A stretch of DNA of 64,000 bases from Sistotremastrum niveocremeum HHB9708 (taxonomy: Eukaryota; Basidiomycota; Agaricomycetes; Sistotremastrales; Sistotremastraceae). Position numbers and translations under genes: made by a program. The stretch's first letter is position 1. Each line of letters opens with the position of its first letter. Under the pieces are notes generated by a model. That model saw only the letters and a program-made list of their open reading frames with translations, ran no database searches and was not told where the DNA came from. The stretch covers positions 298,991-362,990 of the forward strand of contig KV419406.1 of assembly GCA_001630475.1 (NCBI GenBank). Reading direction: 5' to 3'. Below are positions 10,078 through 19,214 of this stretch, one piece after another.

Positions 10078-11764
10078 TCACGCAATATTGTCAACGCCAG
10101 CGGGGATCTTGTCTCTAGCGCTCCTAATGGCCCTTTCGTGATGGCGACGGGCAGTTGTGTTTCTGCAGTAATTTCAACATTGTGAGAGTATGATTGCGAA
10201 AGGACTGACGTTCTGTTGAGGATGCTTTCAGCTCCTGTGAAGCAGAACGTGTCATACAGTATATCAAAGCGCCGCTAAGATCCCATTAGCGAGATTCGGA
10301 AACATCGGAGACATTAGGTGAGTGACTTACGCCAATGCGCCGATAATCGGGCCAAGGATGGGAGTCCACAGCCAATATTGACTGCGACGTTGTATTAGCA
10401 TCTCACATCAATGAAGCGCGTGCTACGTACCTCCTGAAATTGGATACTTCTCGACCATAAAATATACAGGTCATTAAATGGGGGCCAAGGTCGCGGGCGG
10501 GATTGATAGCATAGGCTGTCACCGAGATCTCGATATTGATCTTCTCAAGGGGTCGTGAATAACATGGGCTTACCTGTGTTCATACCGAGACATGCACCTT
10601 CGCCTAGGACCAGAATGAAGAGAACCAAAGGGACAAGTCCTGCAGGTGGCGGGCCATTCTTTTTATCGGTGACGGCAAGAACACCAGTCATCAAGAGCGA
10701 AGTTGCCAAGAACTTGAGGAGAGATTCAGTTACATGTCGTAGAAAGGAACAAGCGACAAGCGACCGACCTCATCAAAGAAGCAGGAGACTAATCCAATCA
10801 TTCCGAAATCTCATGAGCCAAGAAGAGATACGCAAATATCGAGAATACGTACCAGGGGTTTCATAATTCATCTAGATAGAATTAGCGGATATAGTGTCGG
10901 AAGCGACCGACAACCTACAGCATACGTTGCAAACAGTGACGCAGTTCCCGGAACAGTACGAATGCCTTTCCCTTCATAGGCATCGAGAGCATGAAAGTAG
11001 GTGGCATAAGTCAGAAGTGCACCGGTGAATGCTCCTAGTACTTGTGCGATGACGTATATGGGGACCTTGTACCAAGGGAATTCTCGAAACGCAGCAAGAG
11101 CGATCGATACCTGGCTGGCCTGTTAAGTAGAACCGCTTTCACCAAGAGATACATACAGCAGGATTTATGTGGCCCCCAGAATAACCGCCCGAGACCCATA
11201 CGCCCATTGCGGTACCTACGCTCCACCCGAATGATATCAAAAGATAGTCCTTCATGGCTAGAGATGAGAGAATACACATAATCGGTGAGGGATTTGATCT
11301 CACCCCTTTCGGTGTTGCAGAGACATTCGTATTGGAGCTGAGAACAACTTGACAGTCTGCGCCATTCCCAAAGATAAACTGGGCTGTCCGTCATGGGTCT
11401 GATTGAGGAGAGCGAGCAACATGCATACCAAAATCATCGTCCCAAGAAACTCTGCTGCCGACTCTCTCAGCCAGTATCTGCGTCAAAGGATGTCAGATTG
11501 AGCAGGACAGCGACTAGAGGGAACCCACCGTATTCTGCTCCATCGGTTCGGAAATGAAGTGATATGATTTGCGTGCTTATAGACATAAAGACTATGGGGT
11601 AGATCTTCTTCCTCAGGCTCATCTTCGTGGACGGTAGGTGAGCCCTCCCGATGTTCTATCTCCTGTTTGCTGAGATTTCGACCCCTCACTCTCGTGATAT
11701 CGTTCTCGAAAGCGTCGTGGTGATCACTAGTGTTCCAAGGTCCAGCTGCCGTGACCGGTGGCAA
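10078..11764 (-). CDS. Aquaglyceroporin-like MIP channel with transposon-derived start and a C-terminal frame scar
   Basis: About ten short exons give the main parts of a major intrinsic protein: AEFLGTMIL, DCQVVLSSNT, SFGWSVGTAMGVWVSGGYSGGHINPAV (first NPA box), WYKVPIYVIAQVLGAF, and GYAINPARDLGP-type second box (AYAINPARDLGP). The Asp after NPAR is typical of glycerol-permeable members. The gene ends DKIPAGVDNIA with TGA at 10078-10080. The only in-frame ATG I find (11764) lies inside the hAT-type element, so the first 12 codons are element sequence; the ancestral start was probably beyond 12590. At 10255-10261 the sequence TACTGTA (minus strand) adds 5 nt to an expected GALIYDTF segment and breaks the frame. 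Channel function is therefore doubtful. Confidence 0.8.
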
Positions 11765-11818
11765 CCGGCAGTCGCGACCGGACCGTGACCGGACCGCAGT
11801 TGCCGGTTGCCTAGGTTC

Positions 11819-12473
11819 NNNNNNNNNNNNNNNNNNNNNNNNNNNNNNNNNNNNNNNNNNNNNNNNNNNNNNNNNNNNNNNNNNNNNNNNNNNNNNNNNN
11901 NNNNNNNNNNNNNNNNNNNNNNNNNNNNNNNNNNNNNNNNNNNNNNNNNNNNNNNNNNNNNNNNNNNNNNNNNNNNNNNNNNNNNNNNNNNNNNNNNNNN
12001 NNNNNNNNNNNNNNNNNNNNNNNNNNNNNNNNNNNNNNNNNNNNNNNNNNNNNNNNNNNNNNNNNNNNNNNNNNNNNNNNNNNNNNNNNNNNNNNNNNNN
12101 NNNNNNNNNNNNNNNNNNNNNNNNNNNNNNNNNNNNNNNNNNNNNNNNNNNNNNNNNNNNNNNNNNNNNNNNNNNNNNNNNNNNNNNNNNNNNNNNNNNN
12201 NNNNNNNNNNNNNNNNNNNNNNNNNNNNNNNNNNNNNNNNNNNNNNNNNNNNNNNNNNNNNNNNNNNNNNNNNNNNNNNNNNNNNNNNNNNNNNNNNNNN
12301 NNNNNNNNNNNNNNNNNNNNNNNNNNNNNNNNNNNNNNNNNNNNNNNNNNNNNNNNNNNNNNNNNNNNNNNNNNNNNNNNNNNNNNNNNNNNNNNNNNNN
12401 NNNNNNNNNNNNNNNNNNNNNNNNNNNNNNNNNNNNNNNNNNNNNNNNNNNNNNNNNNNNNNNNNNNNNNNNN
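11819..12473. other. Assembly gap (655 N)
   Basis: Unresolved bases lie within the hAT-type element at 11728-12590. Sequence on the right flank of the gap belongs to the TAAGGATG family, so the gap probably hides nested repeats rather than a gene. Confidence 0.99.
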
Positions 12474-12517
12474 ACAGGTACCCAGGTATGGCAAGTATGG
12501 ACTCGTGTTAAACCTTA
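12474..12517. mobile_element. Right end of a TAAGGATG-family hAT-type element nested in another
   Basis: ACAGGTACCCAGG followed by GGACTCGTGTTAAACCTTA matches the right terminus of the copies at 3873-3892 and 16796-16815, with a few changes. It is followed at once by the GGACCGGCAGTTGCC motif of the surrounding TAG(G/T)G family. The left end lies in the gap. Confidence 0.65.
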
Positions 12518-12599
12518 AACCGGACCGGCAGTTGCCAGTCGCACCCTCTGGGGGTCAAAAGTCCAGTCGTGACTGGACCTCAGAACACTAGTGATCACT

Positions 12600-13200
12600 A
12601 GGCCGAGATGCGGGTTGCAGATCTGCTTGAGGATGACTATGTTTGCTCGTCGGTGCTTTTTGTGAAGTGGGTCAAGTGCTGCCCGTGAATCCAGTGCAGA
12701 GGGGAAGGAAGGAGTGAGATGGGAGTTCGTGGCCATGGCTGGTGTGAGAGTATTAATGTATCCACTTCTGCAAGGGGGTCAGCTGGGTCGTTTCTCGAGA
12801 AGGTAGATCTGACCATGGCAGCTCGGCAGGACACAAAAGGCTGACTGCGAGCCATCACGTCCTCGAGAGCTATACAAGCGATTTGCTAGACTTCAAATTT
12901 GTGGAAGCCTGAGGATGAAAAGACTGCTATGGCATCCAGATCATTAGCGATCCTAGTTCTTGACTCGCAGCTTTCTGCGCTATAAGAGCTTGAGGGGTTT
13001 CTGGCCAATGATGATGTCAACGGAATGGAAGGGATCGGGACAACTGTTGTTGCGAGGTTTGTACATGGTGCCCGACTTCAAGTAGCCGTTTGAGCCGTTT
13101 ATCTACTAGTGCAGCAGGTTGTATTACTATATCTACGGATAAGGTATTGTGTGGTATCCAGAATAACGTTATATAACACCTCTAGAGCTGCGCCTGTGAA
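12600..13200. other. Intergenic stretch between aquaporin and PAL
   Basis: No gene is supported. A minus-strand frame of 73 codons (12515-12736) runs towards the aquaporin, but it is out of frame with the aquaporin across the reconstructed insertion site. This stretch probably holds the original aquaporin 5' region and start. Confidence 0.4.
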
Positions 13201-16144
13201 TCATTGAGCGGAAGCCAATACATCTAAAAGCACGGGCACAATATCCCCGCTATCGAAGGAAGCATAAACCCTGGAAACTTGTGCGTCAATTTCTTCGTCA
13301 TCGAAAGTAGATCCTTTTCTGGAGGGAATCTTCAGCGTCTTCCGAACGAAGTTGTACAAGGAAGCAGTGGATCCGAGGAGCGGGGCCGCCGTTCCGTGTT
13401 CGTAGGAATCCAACCGAGCTGTGCGGAAAGATTCGAGGAGAGTCTTCGACAAGTTTCTTTGCCATATATAGATATCAAAATGGATCCTCGGGGCCGGCTT
13501 ATCTTCCAAGAAGGCAGTCACGTGGGCCAGTAAAGACCGCACGAGAGTCGCGAATCGATCCTTGGAATCCAAATGCGTGGTGTTTCCGAAGGAAACTCGA
13601 GCCTGGTTGAAAACTGTCCGCGACAATTCGGAGACGAGAGCTTCGGGCTCATCGGGGAAAGTCGACTGGAAGCTGGTGCTAATGTCGATCTTCATCTGTG
13701 CAAAGAATATGTCGGTCATCACACGCAGGTCGACTGCTTGGCATAGCGCCCATATATGATTGGCGTAGATCTGGAAGACAGTCAGGTCTTTCGAGTGCAA
13801 ATGAGACGCGACTCACCATTTGAAGACACTGAATAGTAGTGTATGTATACCGGGCGGAGATCATGGCAAGAGAGTTGATAGCCTAATCATGCATCTCGGC
13901 CGATTGAACATGATTTGTTACGGTAATGCTAACGAATGAAAGTTCTGTTGAAAAGACTATGATAAGGGAAAGCATTGACTGCACGAAGAGATTGCTCACC
14001 GCTAAGATAGGAAGCCGTCGCCACATCCATAGCCTTCGTGCCAAAATCGATTGAAGGTTCCCAAGCACAAAAATCAGGCGGCAAGCCTCTGTTCATGTTG
14101 GTGTTGTTCAGCTCAGTAGATTGCGCATAGCCTATCTTGCCGAACTGTTGTAATCCTATTCTGGTTTTCTCCATGACTAGAGTTTGAAGGTCCAGTCCAC
14201 GTGACTGCAGGCAACCGAAGGTCGTGGTGGGGTCGTGACTGGACTGCAGTTGCCGGTCATCTGGATTTCTGAAAATCAGGCAACCAGCAACTGCAGTCAT
14301 GACCAGTCGCAACCGTGGTCGTGACTGAGGACCCTGAGGGGCCCTGGGAAAGGGTATACACAGGGTATTTTGAGTGTCAAGTGGGTATTTATGGCCATAT
14401 ATTCATCATATATTGTATTATATAGTGTTCCTATGTGTTAATAGACACTATATGACCACTAATAAGACCCAAAAGTAATACATAATTGAATAAAATAACG
14501 ACTTAGACCAGTTGTGACCTCAGGTTGTGGCCATGACTAGTCAGGCAACTGGTCTTTTTGGCAACTGGTTGCTGGACCACAACTGCAGTCCTGTTGCCAG
14601 TTGCACAAAATTTTGGCAGGCAACCGGACCAGCAGTTGCCAGTCACGGGCAAAAACAGAAAAAGTCCAGTCGTGACCGGACTTTAAAACCCTATCCATGA
14701 CCATTGCGACAGAAGTCGCCTGGAAGTTGCCGCCATGCAGAGTGCGGTCTCCTTGTACGTCGATAATGGGATTGTCCGTCGTCGAATTCATTTCGGTTTC
14801 GAGAGTCTTCATTCCCGTTACGAGTTCCTCGAGATGGGGACCAATCCATTGTGGAGAAGTGCGTAAACTATATCGATCCTGTCGGAGAGTCTGGGTGGGG
14901 TCGCTCTCGTCGTGATAGCGAGTGAGTTTGCTGTCTTTAATCATCACCCGACAGTTTCGTGCAACTTCAATCTGCCCGGGATGTGGACGAGCGATATCGG
15001 ACATGAATGCATCGAAGGACTCTGGGGTGCCTGTCAGGGCTTCTACAGACATGGCGGTGCATACTTGGGCAACGAGTGCTAGAATGTTCGAGTCATGAAT
15101 GGCCAGAGCGGCTACAGCACAGCTGGGCGCTGTTCCGTTGACGACAGCGAGAGCTTCTTTTGGTCCATATTCTACGGTTTGGACATCGTGTAGTGCTAAG
15201 GCTTGACTAGCAGGCATCTGTTTCCGCTCAGAGCTAAACTTCGTTAGTGGCTGCTGACATGAACACCATTGGAAGCTCACTCTTTGCCACACCAAACACG
15301 AACGTGCATCTCTGACGATAGCGTCGCTGCAATATATCCAAGGGGTGCCAAATCGCCAGAGGCAGAGATAGTCTGGTGAAGAGGGACACATGGAATGATG
15401 TCATTGACGAGCAGTTGGTGAAGTCCGTGAAGTAATTCCCATCGACAGCCCGAGTGGCCCCTCAACAACGCGTTAATGCGGACAAGAATTGCAGCCCTGA
15501 TCCAGGCCTCCGGATCAAATGTGGGATTATATGAAGGAACGTTCGTCAAAGGAAGCACCCCGCACGCGAGATGCTTTAGAATCTTTCTTTGGAGTTCTGT
15601 GCGTTGATTGGTTCTGGTGATACTAATGCAGATCAGAATAAAAAACTAGAGAAAAGTGACGAATATTAACGCTGCAAGGATAAATGAATGATGAGAGGCG
15701 TAGATTATCGAGAATGAACAGGCACGTACCTCTAGCCCCGACTCCAGTGTTCACGCCATACATATTCGGGCCGGGCCCATCACTTTTCGCTAAGACGGAA
15801 GCCAGAGACTCATCGACCTTCTGCCGTATCTGCGAGTCTTGAGTCAAGAAAGAAGATGCATTGTATCTGAAAAGTGATGCAATCAGCACGTGGACAAAAA
15901 TCTAGACTGGCAAAGCCTATAAAGTGTGTCATACCGTGACTCTATCTTCAAGGACTGAAAATAGGGGAGGAGAGTGCACATACATCTCCTGATACAGGAG
16001 AAAATGAGGGCCGCGTTGCAGCGGAATGAAGTAGCTGCCACGAAATGTCAGTCACCAGATTAGGGGAAGGGAGAGACGAATGGCTCACTTGCGCGAACAT
16101 GGGGAGCCACCATGATCGTCATTAGATTTCACCGTTGACGCCAT
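13201..16144 (-). pseudogene. Phenylalanine/tyrosine ammonia-lyase interrupted by a hAT-type element
   Basis: The exons encode an aromatic amino-acid ammonia-lyase, which deaminates Phe or Tyr to cinnamate or coumarate. Visible parts are MYGVNTGVG, the Ala-Ser-Gly triad that forms the MIO cofactor in TISASGDLAPLGYIA, NGTAPSCAVAALA, the TTDNPIID loop, GGNFQATSVAMVM, EKTRIGLQQFGKIGYAQ, NRGLPPDF, SITVTNHVQSAEMHDQAINSL and ALCQAVDLRVM. It ends VLASAQ with TGA at 13201-13203. The proposed ATG is at 16142-16144. The coding core is split between GGNFQATSVAMVM and EKTR by 516 bp of transposon plus its 8-bp duplication. The element ends do not form a GT-AG intron that restores the frame. A second element sits about 20 bp before the ATG. 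The gene is otherwise well preserved, so silencing is probably recent. Confidence 0.88.
14178..14693. mobile_element. Complete hAT-type non-autonomous element inside the PAL coding region, 516 bp
   Basis: The ends are TAGAGTTTGAAGGTCCAGT and the inverted form of TAGGGTTTTAAAGTCCGGT. TCCATGAC is present just outside both (14170-14177 and 14694-14701), an exact 8-bp target duplication. The body is non-coding with repeated CAACTGG/GGCAACTGG and CAGTTGCC motifs and an AT-rich middle. It belongs to the same family as 1-122 and 11728-12590. Confidence 0.94.
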
Positions 16145-16164
16145 CTTTCTCGTTGCATCGAGTT

Positions 16165-16815
16165 TAAGGATGAACACGAATACACCAGAAAAAAGGATAC
16201 CCATGGATGTACCTACCCAGGTACCTGTCTTTTTCAGCTTTCACAGGTCCAGGTACACCATCTACTAAAAATCTCACAGGTCCGAGTATTGGAAATCTCA
16301 AAATTTTGTTTACTCAGGTACCCCATGGATATACCTGTCTAGAGGACAGGTCTCCTCTGAGTCTCAGATTCACATAATATCCTCCAATACCAGCTCAAAT
16401 CTCATTATTACACCACTTATAATTGATAAATATAAATCAGAGACAAGGATATTTGGGTCTTAATTGAGTCTTCAGTATCCATTGGGCATCTATTTGGACT
16501 TGAGTTGAGGTACTTGGGTTCAATCTGGATACCCAAAAGCACTCAGATACTTGAGTATGGGTGTTCATATGGATATTTTTATGACATATTGGTACTCAGG
16601 TATGGATACTTGAGTCTGGTTTGGGTACTTTTTTTACTCAGTTCTACTCATATCCATATACTCACAGGTATATCCAGGTACCCCAAGTAGGTACCTAGGT
16701 TTGAGAAAATCAATGTCACAAAAAAATTTCACAGGTCTGAGTATGGGTCCCAAGGGCTAAGGTACCTGCCTGTAAGGTACCCATATTCATGAGTCCATAT
16801 TCGTGTTCATCCTTA
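16165..16815. mobile_element. Complete TAAGGATG-family hAT-type element upstream of PAL, 651 bp
   Basis: The left end TAAGGATGAACACGAATA and right end TATTCGTGTTCATCCTTA are perfect inverted repeats. ATCGAGTT flanks both sides (16157-16164 and 16816-16823), an 8-bp target duplication. The inside repeats GGTACC, CAGGTA and ACTCAGGTA-like motifs and has no coding frame. It is 361 bp longer than the 290-bp copy at 3603-3892 but has the same ends. Its near end lies about 20 bp before the PAL start codon, so it sits in the 5' leader or core promoter. Confidence 0.94.
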
Positions 16816-17675
16816 ATCGAGTTGCCCATGCAGGAGCTGTGGGTACGATAAGACCATTATGAAGAATGAAATCCTGACTGACTGATGATGAACTCGGGAC
16901 ACCAGGATCCTGGCCAAGAACACGAGGGTGCGGAGGAGACCTTTTGGCGACGTACCCTGAGGGGAGGATGGGTCAACTGATCAAATGAGTATACATGTAC
17001 AGAGGTCTGTCAGACCGTACGAGACTCGCACCAGCAAGAAAGCACGCAGGATCAAAATTTGGGCGACAAGTCGGAGTGCCAGCCATGAGTGCATCGATTC
17101 TTCCGTGTTGTCATTACAAGTGGTGGCCAAAGGAAAAGATAGACATAAGAATCAAAGTCTCGTCTCAGCATTGACACCAGCCTGGCAGCCATTATGGGAC
17201 AAAGGCACCTGTGAGCTCTCCCTCCACGCTGAGCGAAGGATCATCCAGAAGATCTTCACGAAGAGAGGCAGGAATTATTTTGCAGGTTACGCGCTGGAGA
17301 CTTTGAGGGACGCGCTTGAACGTCAAGCTTGAACCCGAACCAAGTGATTTCCAACGCCCTACGTGCCGCCTCCCTGTCTACCAAACTTGTTGGACTGGGA
17401 CTGACGAGACATTGATGACTTTAATTGTCCATTCGCAACAATGAATTCGAACCATTACTCTTCTTGATCCTAGTAATTCCAAAGCTTCGATATCGAAATT
17501 ATAGTAATGAAATTTGTGTCTTGGACTCAATACATTGCAAGGACCCAGACTCCTAGAGACCAGAGACTCTATCACACGGGCTGATGACATATCAACTAGT
17601 TACAAAACAATGAAGGGAATTTAGACATAAGGATAGTGACAACAGAATCCAGACTTGGGAAAGAGCAGATCAGCG
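16816..17675. other. Intergenic stretch with one unsupported 115-codon frame
   Basis: A plus-strand frame at 16985-17332 ends in a mixed helical segment (AERRIIQKIFTKRGRNYFAG). I see no family resemblance, splice context or promoter. It is recorded as a possible small gene only. Confidence 0.2.
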
Positions 17676-19176
17676 CTAGGATGGGCTTTCAGACGGATAC
17701 CAGGGGTTGGCGACGATAGGTGACAAGATACCGTTCGTAGAGTCGTAGGTAGCCTTGATGCATTTTGAACACAACAACCTCTTCATCTGCGGATCCTCCA
17801 AGAAAGTAATGATCTGTTTTCGGGATTCAAACAGGCGAGTACCCTCGGAGTGAGGCAGTGGGATGGGGAAACGCTGCCCTAGCAACTCAGTTTCATCCGT
17901 GACTTGTAATTCTCCGGGCTAAGATGGAGAATAAGACACAAGCTCCTTGACGACTGGCAAGCACTCACCGGCTTCAAAAATGATGCACCATCTGCTGTTT
18001 TGCTCATTGAACGTAGCCCTGACGTCAACACTGACGGCCCCTCCGGTTGCTTCCGACGAATCTGGATTTTTGTAGATTTTCCAATAGGTTGATTTGGTTC
18101 GGTGATGAAGCTCCATTTTTGGGTGGGCAGTATAGATTCCGCAGGCGAGCTCGTATCCGACCGGCGAATAAGAAAATCTTCCCTAGCGTCATCTATTGAA
18201 AGTTGGCGTGAGGCTGGAGGCGGTCTTGGTGTAAAATCGGGGCAGAGATGGAGCAGGGCCATAATACAGGAATTGCAGAGATTTGCCGTCGCGGGATGGT
18301 TCTCTGACAGTAAGACATGGATCGCGTCTAAAGTCTGCTTCGATGTGACGACCCGACGTCTGCCAAAGTCGACATGCGCTCAGTCAGAAGAACATTTGCG
18401 GACATACTTTGAGTGCTTACAACTCTTCCCTTAGTTTCCAGATCGCTGAAGAGCGCATATAACCTTCTCCCACCCGAGTGTGCTCCTTCAATTGCGCGTG
18501 CTGGTCCGAGAAAGGGAAGACGAAGAGGAAGGCAGGAGGTAGGGAGATCATGGCGCATACACCCACACCGAGAGAGACTTACGATTTTGTAGACCCTCTC
18601 TAGGAAGCATATTTGTGGCTGCAGGTCGTCAAGAAGGAATTTAATCGAGACTCGCTTTAGTTTGTAGAGTAGAAATGCTTGTAGCTCCTTTTTTGATCTG
18701 GGCTGTTTTGGTGTAACTTTTGCCGCCTTCTGTATGTTAGAGTCTTTCTTTATCTTCGGGGCCTTCGAGCGACGTTTTTTATTGGGATTCGGCTCTGTAG
18801 CGGGTGGGACATTAGCTGAAGCCTGAGTTTCATATTTTGTAGATGAGGCGGTGGCGGTGGCGGTGGCGGGAGGTTTAACGGACGTCGAAGGTATCGCGAG
18901 TCGACGGCTGAATTTAGCTTTAATAATACGCTGGAAAGTCATGCTCGTGGAATAGTAGAAAGGCGTGTCGGCAATCCCCGCTGTTCGAGGCAACGCTATC
19001 ATGGCTACGCTTGTAAAGCTACTGGTATTTCCATGCGACATTCGCTGGAATCTCATCTCAGGCCGGCTTGATCCCCTCAAATCTCTGACTTGCGCACAAA
19101 CTATGAATGAACCACAGAGCTTATGGTCAAGTTCAGCTCCTCCTCTCGCCGATGCAAGAAGATCCAGGAAGCGCAC
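17676..19176 (-). CDS. Hypothetical protein, about four exons
   Basis: Four exons join in frame. The first carries a basic, alanine/threonine-rich segment (FQRIIKAKFSRRLA, then lysine-rich NKKRRSKAPKIKK) and ends ERVYKI at a GTAAGT donor. Next come HAQLKEHTRVGEGYMRSSAI, then VVTSKQTLDAIHVLLSENHP through WSFITEPNQPIGKS, and finally GELQVTDETELLGQRFPIPLP to NPWYPSESPS with TAG at 17676. The open frame reaches ATG 19176. The ATG at 18942 (MTFQRIIKAKF) gives a basic amphipathic N-terminus like a mitochondrial presequence and may be the true start. No family is recognised. Confidence 0.6.
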
Positions 19177-19214
19177 TTGCTTCGTGTCTCAGCACCCGCA
19201 CGAACATCGCGATC

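Larger units (their letters stand above)
11728..12590. mobile_element. hAT-type non-autonomous element inserted at the 5' end of the aquaporin gene
   Basis: The left end TAGTGTTCCAAGGTCCAG and the right end CTGGACCTCAGAACACTA are imperfect inverted repeats. GTGATCAC stands immediately outside both (11720-11727 and 12591-12598), an 8-bp target duplication. The visible ends carry the family's CAACCGG/CAGTTGCCGG motifs. Most of the inside is the 655-base run of N, and the first bases after the gap belong to another family (12474-12517), so the element is compound. Confidence 0.9.

Noticed and set aside
11730-12518. Long open frames across 11.8-12.5 kb
   Set aside because: They consist of unresolved N bases and have no meaning.
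14178-14693. The PAL insertion as a transposon-derived intron
   Set aside because: Possible GT...AG pairs at its edges do not restore the ancestral reading frame; precise removal would need 524 bp including one duplication copy, and no such splice pair is present.
16985-17332. 115-codon frame upstream of PAL
   Set aside because: No recognisable motif, no intron structure and no repeat or paralogue in the window.
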